A stretch of 64,000 nt of DNA from Neptuniibacter sp050633605 (GTDB taxonomy: Bacteria > Pseudomonadota > Gammaproteobacteria > Pseudomonadales > Balneatricaceae), in the NCBI GenBank assembly GCA_050633605.1, contig JBOEGV010000020.1, positions 39,839 to 103,838 of the forward strand, read 5' to 3'. Under the pieces are notes generated by a model that saw only the letters and a program-made list of their open reading frames with translations, made no database searches and had not been told where the DNA came from. How positions within the stretch are numbered: the stretch's first letter is position 1; each line of letters starts with the position of its first letter. Shown piece by piece: positions 42,675-51,048 of the stretch. Made by a program: the position numbers and the translations under genes.

Positions 42675-43612
42675 CAGGCAACCTTTTCAGCCACGCGCAT
42701 CACTGCACTGCGCGCCCTCACATTCTGTTCAGTTTCAGACATGCTCGCCTTGACTGCCTTACCCACGCTTTTCATCCTAATCTTGAGCATATCGTTGGTT
42801 ACAGGTATCCCTGGTGGCAGGTGCTCATCCCCTTTGACATGGTGTCGAATGAAACGCTTAACAATCCGGTCTTCCAGAGAATGAAAACTAATAACAACCA
42901 GTCTGCCTCCGACCTTCAACATCTCCAGAGCCTGATCCAAACAGTTTTCAAGATCTTCAAGCTCTCGATTGATAAAGATACGAATTCCCTGAAACGCTCT
43001 AGTGGCAGGATTTTTTCCTTTCTCCCAAGCCGGATTTGCTTCAGTCACTATTTTTGCCAGTTGAGCGGTAGTTGTGATCGGGTTTTGTTCACGCTCGGCT
43101 ACGATTGCTCGTGCCATTCTGCGAGAAAATCGTTCTTCCCCATAGGTGTAAATTACATCTGCAATCTCCACCTCATCGGCTCTCGCAATCCAGTCCGCGG
43201 CGCTCTCACCCTGAGTGGTATCCATACGCATATCCAGCGGGCCATCATTCAAAAAACTAAAACCCCGGGATGCATCATCTAACTGAGGAGAGGAAACACC
43301 TAAATCCAACAACACCCCATCCAGTTTTCCCTGCATATCCCGCTCGGTTACAAATTGCTGCAACTGAGCAAAACTTCCGTGCGCAATCGTGAAACGTGGT
43401 TCGTCAGCAAAACATTTATGAGCAACTTTTATAGCTTCCGGGTCTTTATCAATAGCCATAAGATGACCATCAGAAGCGAGCTGATCCAATACAAGAGCAC
43501 TATGTCCGCCACGGCCAAATGTGCCATCTACATAAAAACCAGAAGCATCCTGAACAAGAGCCTCTACAGCTTCATTCAATAACACTGTGATATGTTTAAA
43601 TTCCTGGCTCAT
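42674..43612 (-). CDS. rsmH: RsmH, 16S rRNA (cytosine-1402-N4)-methyltransferase
   Basis: The 312-residue SAM-dependent enzyme methylates N4 of C1402. HITVLLNEAVEAL, VDGTFGRGGHSALVL (SAM loop), LLDLGVSSPQLDDASRGFSF, GGRLVVISFHSLEDRIVKRF and the C-terminal NVRARSAVMRVAEK are family signatures. The ATG at 43610-43612 is preferred over an upstream TTG. RsmI, encoded about 1.1 kb away, methylates the ribose of the same nucleotide. Confidence 0.96.
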   Translation of the reverse strand: MSQEFKHITVLLNEAVEALVQDASGFYVDGTFGRGGHSALVLDQLASDGHLMAIDKDPEAIKVAHKCFADEPRFTIAHGSFAQLQQFVTERDMQGKLDGVLLDLGVSSPQLDDASRGFSFLNDGPLDMRMDTTQGESAADWIARADEVEIADVIYTYGEERFSRRMARAIVAEREQNPITTTAQLAKIVTEANPAWEKGKNPATRAFQGIRIFINRELEDLENCLDQALEMLKVGGRLVVISFHSLEDRIVKRFIRHHVKGDEHLPPGIPVTNDMLKIRMKSVGKAVKASMSETEQNVRARSAVMRVAEKVA

Positions 43613-43624
43613 GAGCTCTCTCAA

Positions 43625-44080
43625 TTAAAGCGAAAGGTTCTGAAGTTCTTCTGGCATATCCATACCAGCACTAACTTCCTGAAGATACTCTTCACGGGTT
43701 TCCAGCCATCTGGATTCACTCCAGATTTCAAACTTCTGCCCCTGCCCTAGTAACACAATTTTTTTATCCAGCCCTGCATATTCGCGTAAAGGACCGGAAA
43801 GCAATAACCTGCCATTGCCATCCATTTCTATATCAGTAGCATGACCGATCAATAATCGCTGTATGCGGCGTGCAGCAGGGTTAAAGCTTGGCAGGGATTC
43901 AATTTTTTCCTGAATGACTTCCCACTCTTCCAATGGATAAAGCAGCAAGCAACGTTCTTCGGTATCAATCGTTGCCACAAGCTGGCCAGCACAACACGCC
44001 GTGATCTGCTCACGATAACGTGCCGGGATCGCCATACGACCCTTTGCATCCAGATTGATTTGATTGACACCCCTAAACAT
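43625..44080 (-). CDS. mraZ: MraZ transcriptional regulator of the dcw cluster
   Basis: The 151-residue AbrB-like protein has two SpoVT-AbrB domains (FRGVNQINLDAKGRMAIPARYRE and the DIEMDGNGRLLLSGPLREYAG repeat). It binds direct repeats upstream of its own gene and represses the mra promoter in E. coli. GGGTGG precedes the ATG at 44078-44080. Three matching repeats are visible just upstream, which supports autoregulation here. Confidence 0.95.
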   Translation of the reverse strand: MFRGVNQINLDAKGRMAIPARYREQITACCAGQLVATIDTEERCLLLYPLEEWEVIQEKIESLPSFNPAARRIQRLLIGHATDIEMDGNGRLLLSGPLREYAGLDKKIVLLGQGQKFEIWSESRWLETREEYLQEVSAGMDMPEELQNLSL

Positions 44081-44115
44081 TTTCCACCCTTTAAAACCGC
44101 AAAAAACCAATTAAA

Positions 44116-44140
44116 CCCACTTTTACCCACTTTATCCCAC
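44116..44140 (-). promoter_or_regulatory. MraZ operator: three GTGGG direct repeats
   Basis: On the minus strand GTGGG occurs three times at exact 10-bp intervals (plus-strand CCCAC at 44116-44120, 44126-44130 and 44136-44140). This is the known MraZ-box pattern. It lies 36-60 bp upstream of mraZ and directly downstream of the -10 element. Confidence 0.9.
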
Positions 44141-44148
44141 TCAAGCAC

Positions 44149-44177
44149 ACTATAGAAAGTAACCACAACTAAAGCAA
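44149..44177 (-). promoter_or_regulatory. Predicted sigma-70 promoter of the mra/dcw operon
   Basis: On the minus strand TTGCTT (44172-44177) and TATAGT (44149-44154) are separated by exactly 17 bp. Transcription would start near 44142, at the MraZ repeats, so bound MraZ would block it. Confidence 0.75.
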
Positions 44178-44368
44178 GGCTTGCACGATCGGAAACAGAA
44201 CCGCAGGAATAGTTTTTTCTATCTTCATGAACAGGATGAATAGAGACAAACAACAGGGATTAGATAAGACCTATCTAAATCAATGAATTAGTATGAATTT
44301 ACGACAAGGCATAGATGTAATTTTTCGATCTAACGTGAAAACAATCAAAGATAGCAATGTGGCGAGAA

Positions 44369-44733
44369 TTGAGGAGTTTGCCGATAAGCCGGGTTCTGTC
44401 GTGGACAATCATTCATCTGGGATGCGCATCGCTACGCACCTCAAGCAACCTACCCGGTTCCAGCGCGGGTCACGCCTGTAGGAACCCTATTTGGTCTTGC
44501 TCCGAGTGGGGTTTACCATGCCGTAAAGTGTTACCACTTACGCGGTGCGCTCTTACCGCACCATTTCAACCTTACCGGCGCCTCGATCCGAAAAACAAGG
44601 CACTTAGGCGGTATATTTTCTGCTGCACTTTCCGTCGACTCGCGCCGCCCAGACGTTATCTGGCACTCTACCCTTTGGAGCCCGGACTTTCCTCCATCTC
44701 AATGAGACAGCGACTGCCTGGCAAACTCCTCGA
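44369..44733 (-). ncRNA. rnpB: RNase P RNA, bacterial class A
   Basis: The minus strand carries the catalytic RNA of RNase P, which trims tRNA 5' leaders. Diagnostic segments are GAGGAAAGTCCGGGCTCC (44677-44694, P4 region) near the 5' end, the GGTAAACCCC and GAGCAAGACCAAATAGGG region in the middle, and ACAGAACCCGGCTTATCGGC (44380-44399) near the 3' end. The ends GAGGAGTTTGCC and GGCAAACTCCTC pair as helix P1. The ends are set from P1 and may be off by a few bases. No clear terminator follows. Confidence 0.95.
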
Positions 44734-44760
44734 CGCGAATATTACCAAAACTTAACCTGC

Positions 44761-45594
44761 TTAGCGATCAAGTGCAGCCTGATAAAGCACTTTTTTCTTA
44801 AGCCCTGTAATTTTAGCAGCAATGGCAGACGCCTGACTTACAGGCAACTCAACCAGCAGTATATCCAGAACCTCTAAGGCTCTTGCATCCAACTCAAGAG
44901 GCTTCGATTCAGCGCCATGGACAATTACAACAAACTCGCCCTTCTGTTGATTTAAATCGGAAGCCATCCATTCAATTAAACCATCCAAAGGCAGAACTTG
45001 TATCGTTTCATAAGTTTTAGTCAATTCACGTGCAATTGCTACCACCCGCTCACCGCCAAACACATCTTTCATATCCGCAAGCGAAGCTACAATCCGATGT
45101 GGTGACTCATAAAATACCAGAGTTCTAACCTCATCCATCAGCATTTTCAGATACTGCTTTCTAGCTGATGACTTGTTCGGCAAAAAACCCTCAAAGATAA
45201 AACGATCTGTTGGCAGACCAGCTGCAGATAAAGCTGATACGAATGCTACACACCCCGGTACCGGCACCACTCGAAAGCCAGCTTCACGCACGCCTTTCAC
45301 AACAATGTAACCTGGGTCCGATATCAATGGAGTACCCGCGTCAGAAATAAGTGCAACACTGGCACCTGCTTGTAACTGGTGTACAATCGTCTCTATTCGC
45401 TGGCGTTCGTTATGCTCATGAACGGAAACTAGACGGGTATTGATGCCAAAATGCGCCATTAAACGTGCGCTGTGCCGCGTATCTTCAGCAGCAATCAGCT
45501 CAACCTGCTGCAATACTTCCACCGCGCGAGGGGTCATATCCTGCAAATTTCCTATCGGAGTCGCAACAACATACAACGCAGGTTCTAACATCAT
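44761..45594 (-). CDS. rsmI: RsmI, 16S rRNA (cytidine-1402-2'-O)-methyltransferase
   Basis: The protein of about 277 residues methylates the ribose of C1402, the nucleotide also modified by RsmH. LYVVATPIGNLQDMTPRAVEVL, LIAAEDTRHSARLM, ALISDAGTPLISDPG, and GFLPNKSSARK are typical of this tetrapyrrole-methylase-fold family. The exact start is uncertain: ATGs at 45603, 45594 and 45591 are all in frame, and only the later two have a weak GGA upstream. It is divergent from lpoA, with rnpB downstream on the same strand. Confidence 0.95.
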   Translation of the reverse strand: MMLEPALYVVATPIGNLQDMTPRAVEVLQQVELIAAEDTRHSARLMAHFGINTRLVSVHEHNERQRIETIVHQLQAGASVALISDAGTPLISDPGYIVVKGVREAGFRVVPVPGCVAFVSALSAAGLPTDRFIFEGFLPNKSSARKQYLKMLMDEVRTLVFYESPHRIVASLADMKDVFGGERVVAIARELTKTYETIQVLPLDGLIEWMASDLNQQKGEFVVIVHGAESKPLELDARALEVLDILLVELPVSQASAIAAKITGLKKKVLYQAALDR

Positions 45595-45628
45595 AATTTC
45601 CATCTAAAAGGTTTGGGTTTTGAAGTAT

Positions 45629-47449
45629 ATGAAATTTCATCGGCACCTGTCTCTTTCAGTCATTGTATTTTGCCTTGCTGTTGCCGGTTGCGCTCCCACA
45701 TCATCGATTAAAGAACCAGAACTGACCGATGCGCAAAAAAAACGTGCAGCGATTACCACGTTAATACAAAACGCAGAAAAAGCTTCAGAACCTGAAGCAT
45801 CAAAAATTCGTGCTGAAGCCGCACAAAAACTCATTGATCAACAGCAACTTTCAGAAGCACTTGAGCTCATCAATCAGATCAACTTGCTCCTGATTTCTGC
45901 CGATGAACGATACAACCTGGGTACAATTCAAATCAGTGAATCCATTAACACTGGTGACCCCGCATCTGCCCTCAATCAGATCGATACACTACTTATAACT
46001 GATGCAGAAATACTTACAATCGAACAGACACTAGCGCTTTACGATCTAAAACTAACCAGCAACAAAAGACTCAAGCAACCCTTTGCCACTATTCAAACTC
46101 TGATTAAAATCGCTAGTTTAAAAGACACTCAGGAATCCATTCGGGTCACTCATGATGAGATATGGAAAACACTAACCGACATAGAACCGGAACTCATTTC
46201 ACAAAGACTTCATTCGGGCAACAGCAGCTATTCTGAACAAGGCTGGTTAGAGCTTTACAATGCACTAAGCACTAACAAACAGCTGGACACACAAGACCAG
46301 GCACTCAGCGACTGGCGCCAAATCTGGAATCAACACCCGGCAAATTCAGTATTACCCTCACTACTGGCTAAGCTGGACCAAAAGGCAATAGATATAAATA
46401 CAATTGCCATCCTATTGCCATTCGAAGGTAAATTTTCTTCAGCAGCCCATGCAATCAAAGAAGGGCTACTAATCGCCCATTTTCGCCAGCAGAAACCTGG
46501 AGCCATACCTCCCGAATTAATTTTTCTTGATTCAACTAAAATCAACACACCTCATCAGCTTGCAATCATATTGACTGAGGCACAGGCCGATCTGGTAATT
46601 GGCCCACTGAATAAAAACTTTGTTAGTGAGCTTATCAATTCAACAGATATTAAAATTCCCATTCTGGCACTAAATTACTCAGAAAAAGAATTTAGAGAAG
46701 GCCTTTATCAATTTGGACTGTCAGCATCTGATGAAGCCAGGCAAGTTGCAATTAAAGCCCATGATGATGGGGTTAGGAAAGTCGCACTTTTAACTCCCAA
46801 CACCAGCTGGGGCAATAAGATCCGAGAGAGCTTTAAAGTGGAGTTTGAATCTCTCGGTGGATTGGTGAGTACTGAACAATCTTTCGAAGACTCGCAGTCA
46901 TTTTCTGATAAAGCATCTCTACTTCTCAATACACATACCAGCTCTCAACGCTACAAACTGCTAAAACAGACCGTTAACACCCGGAAAATAGAGTTTGAAG
47001 AACACCGAAGAACAGATATTGACGCCATAATCCTGTCTGCACTACCTAATGACGCCAGACAACTGAGTCCTATTTTAGCGTTTAACTTTGCCGGAAACCT
47101 CCCAATCTATTCAACTTCACATGTTTTTTCTGGTACAGCCGACCCTGTTCTCGATCAGGACCTGAATAAAATCAAGTTCCTTGCAACACCCTGGAGCTTA
47201 TTACCCCCAACACAGAATAAGATTCTCCTATCCCAAGAGAGAAAAGATACCAACTCTCGTATGGGCCGACTTTACGCTCTGGGCATTGATGCATACAGAA
47301 TTCACCCTTATCTAAAACAATTAAGCGCCCTTCCGGGTACTGAAATCAAAGGCGAAACCGGAACCCTTTCTCTTAACCAAATGGGTCAGGTAGAGAGAAA
47401 TTTATTATGGGCAAGATATAAGGATGGAACCCCTCTATTAATTGAGTAA
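45629..47449 (+). CDS. lpoA: LpoA, outer-membrane lipoprotein activator of PBP1A
   Basis: The product of about 606 residues has a lipoprotein signal peptide ending in the lipobox VAGC. An N-terminal TPR-like helical region covers about residues 25-230, and a C-terminal domain like periplasmic binding proteins (starting near IAILLPFEGKFSSAAHAIKEG) covers the rest. LpoA reaches through the periplasm to stimulate PBP1A polymerisation and crosslinking. An in-frame TTG at 45620 is an alternative start. It begins the operon lpoA-yraN-diaA-dolP. Confidence 0.92.
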   Translation: MKFHRHLSLSVIVFCLAVAGCAPTSSIKEPELTDAQKKRAAITTLIQNAEKASEPEASKIRAEAAQKLIDQQQLSEALELINQINLLLISADERYNLGTIQISESINTGDPASALNQIDTLLITDAEILTIEQTLALYDLKLTSNKRLKQPFATIQTLIKIASLKDTQESIRVTHDEIWKTLTDIEPELISQRLHSGNSSYSEQGWLELYNALSTNKQLDTQDQALSDWRQIWNQHPANSVLPSLLAKLDQKAIDINTIAILLPFEGKFSSAAHAIKEGLLIAHFRQQKPGAIPPELIFLDSTKINTPHQLAIILTEAQADLVIGPLNKNFVSELINSTDIKIPILALNYSEKEFREGLYQFGLSASDEARQVAIKAHDDGVRKVALLTPNTSWGNKIRESFKVEFESLGGLVSTEQSFEDSQSFSDKASLLLNTHTSSQRYKLLKQTVNTRKIEFEEHRRTDIDAIILSALPNDARQLSPILAFNFAGNLPIYSTSHVFSGTADPVLDQDLNKIKFLATPWSLLPPTQNKILLSQERKDTNSRMGRLYALGIDAYRIHPYLKQLSALPGTEIKGETGTLSLNQMGQVERNLLWARYKDGTPLLIE

Positions 47450-47452
47450 TTT

Positions 47453-47812
47453 ATGGACAAGAAGAAGATCGGCATGGATGCCGAAAGAAAAGCAGAAACC
47501 TTCCTTAGAAAGGAAAGACTTAAATTAATCACTCGAAATTTCAGATCCCGCTTTGGCGAAATCGACCTTATTATGATGGACAGCAATACATTGGTATTCA
47601 TCGAAGTAAGGCTTCGCAACAGTCGAAAATACGGCGGTGCAGCAGCGTCTGTAACTCGCCAGAAGCAATCACGTATAATTAAAACAGCACAATGGTTTCT
47701 AATGCAAAACAATCAGTTTCAGAGCAAAGCCTGTAGATTTGATGTTATCGCATTTGAAGATGAAGCAGCGCCAGATAAACCACTATGGTATAAAGATGCT
47801 TTTAGTGCATGA
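47453..47812 (+). CDS. yraN: YraN family (UPF0102) nuclease-fold protein
   Basis: The 119-residue protein contains the restriction-endonuclease-like core GEIDLIMMDSNTLVFIEVR and YGGAAASVTRQKQSRI. Conserved acidic residues suggest a nuclease fold, but no substrate is established for the family. It starts 3 bp after lpoA. The lpoA-yraN-diaA-dolP order is conserved, yet no functional link for YraN is proven. Confidence 0.92.
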   Translation: MDKKKIGMDAERKAETFLRKERLKLITRNFRSRFGEIDLIMMDSNTLVFIEVRLRNSRKYGGAAASVTRQKQSRIIKTAQWFLMQNNQFQSKACRFDVIAFEDEAAPDKPLWYKDAFSA

Positions 47813-47830
47813 CTGAATTCGAAGGAACCC

Positions 47831-48427
47831 ATGGAACTAGAAGAACGCATCATCCAGCAGCTGCATAATTCTATGGAAGTGAATGCGGTAACAATTGAAC
47901 AATATACTCCACTGATTGCTCATGCCGGTGAACTTCTTCTTCATTGTCTGGTCAGTGAACACAAGATCATATGCTGCGGCAATGGCGCTTCATCATCACT
48001 GGGTCAGTTTTTTACTACCTTAATGATGAATCGGTTTAAACATGAACGCCCCGGTTTGCCCGCCATCAACTTAAACACTGATGGCAGCACTTTGAGTGCC
48101 ATATGTGAAGATAGCAGCTTTATGGATGCCTTACCCAAGCAGATCCACGCCTTAGGCCAACCTGGAGACTTATTATTGCTAATGACACCACACGGTCGTT
48201 CCAGCAGTTTAATTCAGGCAATCCAGGCTGCACATAACCGTGATATGACTGTGATTGCACTGAATGGTGGCGATGGCGGTGACATTACCGCCCTTCTTGG
48301 ACCTGATGAAATTGAGATATGCATCCCAAGTGAAGACCAAAATCTGGTTCATCATGCTCAACTATTGGTGCTATCCGCACTAAGTGATCTAATTGACTAT
48401 CAACTTTTTGGAAGCGACACCCAATGA
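47831..48427 (+). CDS. diaA: DiaA-type SIS-domain protein (replication initiation regulator)
   Basis: The 198-residue protein has a sugar-isomerase fold with CGNGASSSLGQFFTTLMMNRF and LLLMTPHGRSSSLIQAI. In E. coli the tetrameric DiaA binds DnaA and promotes assembly at oriC. GmhA, the sedoheptulose 7-phosphate isomerase, is the close paralogue and main alternative; the position between yraN and dolP favours DiaA. Its stop overlaps the dolP ATG (ATGA). Confidence 0.87.
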   Translation: MELEERIIQQLHNSMEVNAVTIEQYTPLIAHAGELLLHCLVSEHKIICCGNGASSSLGQFFTTLMMNRFKHERPGLPAINLNTDGSTLSAICEDSSFMDALPKQIHALGQPGDLLLLMTPHGRSSSLIQAIQAAHNRDMTVIALNGGDGGDITALLGPDEIEICIPSEDQNLVHHAQLLVLSALSDLIDYQLFGSDTQ

Positions 48428-49008
48428 ACAAAGGAAAAATCTTAGCCTTAATTACAGGAATCAGCCTCTCTGTACTAATGAGTGGATGCTCTCAACTTAT
48501 CAGCGCAGGCCGAGAAGAGCCGATTAGAGAAAATCCTGGCAGCCGCACCGTCGGATCATATATTGATGATGAAGTCATTGAAACACTGTCCCTGGTTAAT
48601 CTCACTAAAGGTTCTGATGAGATGAAATCAAGCAATATCAGTGTTACTAGCTACAACGGACTTGTCTTGCTAACCGGCCAGGCCCCTAGTGAAACTGCAA
48701 GACTAGAAGCGGAGCAGATCATCGCTCAAATACGAAAGGTCAGAAAAATTCACAACGAGATTAAGATTGCCGGCGTCTCCTCAACAATTGCACGTTCAAA
48801 TGACCTATGGATCACCACTAAGGTAAAAGCTCAACTTCTTACTAATGAGAATATTGATGGCTCAAGAATTAAAGTTGTTACCGACAGTAGTATTGTCTAC
48901 TTAATGGGGCTGGTCAGTGCTCAGGAAGCAGATAGCGCCATTAATATTGTACGCGGTATCGCTGGCGTTGAAAAAATCGTCAAGGTTTTTGAATACGTAA
49001 ATATGTAA
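48424..49008 (+). CDS. dolP: DolP (YraP), BON-domain outer-membrane lipoprotein
   Basis: The 194-residue lipoprotein has a signal peptide ending in LMSGC and two BON domains (about 45-115 and 125-194), with the VTSYNGLVLLTGQAPSETAR and VVTDSSIVYLMGLVSAQEA strands. DolP binds anionic lipids at the division site and supports outer-membrane integrity and BamA function. It overlaps diaA by 4 bp and ends the operon; a hairpin follows. Confidence 0.92.
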   Translation: MNKGKILALITGISLSVLMSGCSQLISAGREEPIRENPGSRTVGSYIDDEVIETLSLVNLTKGSDEMKSSNISVTSYNGLVLLTGQAPSETARLEAEQIIAQIRKVRKIHNEIKIAGVSSTIARSNDLWITTKVKAQLLTNENIDGSRIKVVTDSSIVYLMGLVSAQEADSAINIVRGIAGVEKIVKVFEYVNM

Positions 49009-49013
49009 CAACT

Positions 49014-49050
49014 GCACGTCTGAGCGACTGGCTGAAACGCTTAGGCGTGC
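49014..49050 (+). terminator. Terminator-like hairpin after dolP
   Basis: Arms at 49014-49026 and 49038-49050 form a 13-bp stem with an 11-base loop, starting 5 bases after dolP. Two positions are G-U pairs in plus-strand RNA but A-C mismatches in minus-strand RNA, so the structure fits the dolP transcript. There is no T-run. Its end touches the sspB stop. Confidence 0.6.
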
Positions 49051-49487
49051 TACTTCACTACTCTCAAACCCGGCTTTTTAGTCTTAGGGCTGTCAGAAGA
49101 ATCTGATTTAGTTTCGTCAGCCTGCTTCTCACCAATATCAGCAACACTCTCTCTTTCTTGCAGGTAACACTCAGCCCCAGGCTCGGAACCAAAACCCATC
49201 CCCTGACCATTCTCTCTGGCATAGATAGCCATCACTGAGGCCATTGGAATATAAACATCCATAGGGCTCCCGGAAAAACGCGCATTAAAAGCAATCGCAT
49301 CATCCCCAAGATAAAAATCTCTTACAGCAGAAGGCTGAATATTCAGGACAATCTGATCATCCTGAACAAACTGCTGAGGTACTATGACATTTTTTTGCAT
49401 GCTATCAACCAACACATGGGGAGTTAAATCGTTATCCAACAACCACTCATAGATAGCCTTAACAATATAAGGGCGACTAGGCTTCAT
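49050..49487 (-). CDS. sspB: SspB, ClpXP specificity-enhancing adaptor
   Basis: The 145-residue adaptor delivers ssrA-tagged proteins to ClpXP. The folded domain (RPYIVKAIYEWLLDNDLTPHVLVD, VVPQQFV, DDAIAFNARFSG) is followed by a flexible acidic linker and the ClpX-binding tail KKPGLRVVK, which matches the E. coli tail. It lies after sspA; a terminator between them suggests partial separation of expression. Confidence 0.95.
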   Translation of the reverse strand: MKPSRPYIVKAIYEWLLDNDLTPHVLVDSMQKNVIVPQQFVQDDQIVLNIQPSAVRDFYLGDDAIAFNARFSGSPMDVYIPMASVMAIYARENGQGMGFGSEPGAECYLQERESVADIGEKQADETKSDSSDSPKTKKPGLRVVK

Positions 49488-49503
49488 ACTTTATCCCTTA
49501 AAT

Positions 49504-49529
49504 GAAAAAGGGATGAACAATCATCCCTT
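49504..49529 (-). terminator. Rho-independent terminator between sspA and sspB
   Basis: On the minus strand AAGGGATGA and TCATCCCTT form a 9-bp stem with a 4-base loop and a run of five T residues. It lies 22 bases after the sspA stop and 17 bases before the sspB start, so it would lower sspB expression. Confidence 0.85.
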
Positions 49530-49550
49530 AACGTTAGAACCAAATTGCAA

Positions 49551-50189
49551 TCAATCTCGCATTTCGCGCTCTGCTTCAGATAAACTCACCTGGAACGACT
49601 CTCGCTCAAATAAGCTTTCCATGTATTTAAACAAAGGTTTGCACTGGTCTTCAGGTAAATCAATACCCAATAACGGCAAACGCCACAACAGAGGAGCAAG
49701 GCAGCAATCAACCAGAGTAAACTCTTCACTCATAAAGAACGGCTTCTCCGCAAAAATCGGAGCAATTGTTACCAAACTATCGCGTAATTCTTTTCGATTA
49801 ACTTCAGCGGTCTCTTCATCATCAGCTATGGCCGCTTCAATAATATTATCGGCCAAATCACACCAGTCACGCTGAATGCGATACATATACAGACGACTTT
49901 CTGCACGCGCTACCGGGTAAACTGGCAGCAATGGCGGATGAGGAAAACGCTCATCTAGGTATTCCATCATCACATTTGGCTCATACAGAACCAGATCGCG
50001 ATCCAACAGAGTCGGAAGACTGTTGTATGGATTCATAGCTGTCAGATCTTCAGGTAGATCACCCTCTTCACAATCATGAATCTCAACAGCAACACCCTTC
50101 TCAGCCAGCACGATCCGTACTCGGTGGCTATATTGATCTTCGCCATTTGAGTAGAAGGACATGGAAGAACGCTTTGCCACTACACCCAT
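49551..50189 (-). CDS. sspA: SspA, stringent starvation protein A
   Basis: The 212-residue GST-fold protein binds RNA polymerase and alters transcription in starvation and acid stress. It has the thioredoxin-like N-domain (MSFYSNGEDQYSHRVRIVLAEKGV) and the helical C-domain with FMSEEFTLVDCCLAPLLWRLPLLGI. The ATG at 50187-50189 follows AGGGG. It lacks the catalytic features of a true glutathione transferase. It lies after petC, as in pseudomonads. Confidence 0.94.
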   Translation of the reverse strand: MGVVAKRSSMSFYSNGEDQYSHRVRIVLAEKGVAVEIHDCEEGDLPEDLTAMNPYNSLPTLLDRDLVLYEPNVMMEYLDERFPHPPLLPVYPVARAESRLYMYRIQRDWCDLADNIIEAAIADDEETAEVNRKELRDSLVTIAPIFAEKPFFMSEEFTLVDCCLAPLLWRLPLLGIDLPEDQCKPLFKYMESLFERESFQVSLSEAEREMRD

Positions 50190-50216
50190 TAACAATACCC
50201 CTTATCAGAAACAGAT

Positions 50217-50244
50217 ACGCGGCCCCTTATATAAGGAGCCGCGT
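50217..50244 (-). terminator. Hairpin terminator after petC
   Basis: ACGCGGC/GCCGCGT arms close a 14-bp stem through CCTTAT/ATAAGG. The one imperfect pair is U-G in minus-strand RNA and C-A in plus-strand RNA, so it belongs to the petABC transcript. The T-run is weak. Confidence 0.7.
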
Positions 50245-50274
50245 TAAGAACTCTGCGATTATATCACAAAGATA

Positions 50275-51048
50275 TTAGTGTATATCTTTCCAGAACTCTT
50301 TCTTCAGAGCGTAAGCCAGGAAGAAGAACAAGAAAAGGAAGATCAGTACATATGTACCAATACGGTGAGAGTCCAATTTAGAAGGCTCACCCATGTACAC
50401 CATGAAGTTAACAAGATCGTAAACAACCTTATCAAACTCTTCAGCTGACAATTCACCCGTGCCATCAACTACGGTTGCACAGTTATTCAGCGGAGTATTA
50501 GTCAGAGGGTCAATACCTTCACCACGCATACCGTGAGCGTGCATTTGATCCCATGAGCAGTTAGCTTTAACCACGCCCTGCAAAGACCCGAGCACGTTTG
50601 GCATACCAACATCTTTAAAGACTGAGTTATTCACACCCCATGGGCGGGAATCATCAGCGTAGAAACTACGCAGGTATGTATACAACCAATCAGGCCCACG
50701 CAGGCGCGCTTCCAAAGTTAGATCTGGTGGAGGGTTACCGAACCACTTACCAGCATCTTCTTTAGACATAGCAATTGTCATCTGCTCGCCAACCTTCTGA
50801 TCACCAAAGATCATATGCTCAGCAACCAACTCAGGATTCATACCCAAATCAACAGCAGCACGTTCATAGCGCTGGTATTCAGCCGAGTGGCAGCCCATGC
50901 AGTAGTTAACAAACGTTTTCATGCCGCGCTGCAAAGACGCTTGATTATGCAGATCGACATCCATGTGGTCCAAGTGACCAGAACCACCAGCGGCATTAGC
51001 TGTAAGAGGCAGCACCGCCATTACTAATGTGATTAAAAACTTTTTCAT
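50275..51048 (-). CDS. petC: Cytochrome c1 of the bc1 complex
   Basis: The 257-residue protein has a signal peptide (KKFLITLVMAVLPLTANA), the haem c site CMGCH near residue 52, a likely Met axial-ligand region, and a C-terminal membrane anchor (IGTYVLIFLFLFFFLAYALKKEFW). It passes electrons from the Rieske protein to soluble cytochrome c. It is the third gene of petA-petB-petC and overlaps petB by 1 bp. Confidence 0.96.
   Translation of the reverse strand: MKKFLITLVMAVLPLTANAAGGSGHLDHMDVDLHNQASLQRGMKTFVNYCMGCHSAEYQRYERAAVDLGMNPELVAEHMIFGDQKVGEQMTIAMSKEDAGKWFGNPPPDLTLEARLRGPDWLYTYLRSFYADDSRPWGVNNSVFKDVGMPNVLGSLQGVVKANCSWDQMHAHGMRGEGIDPLTNTPLNNCATVVDGTGELSAEEFDKVVYDLVNFMVYMGEPSKLDSHRIGTYVLIFLFLFFFLAYALKKEFWKDIH

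Noticed and set aside
42821..43282. 153-codon plus-strand frame opposite rsmH
   Set aside because: It is a shadow of the conserved rsmH coding sequence in another frame; the composition is not that of a real protein.
44258..44280. AT-rich inverted repeat TTAGATA/TATCTAA upstream of the mra promoter
   Set aside because: The 7-bp arms are A/T-rich and the site is about 90 bp upstream of the -35 box; chance occurrence is likely.
49513..49875. 120-codon plus-strand frame opposite sspA
   Set aside because: It is antisense to sspA and overlaps the sspA/sspB terminator; no start signal is visible.
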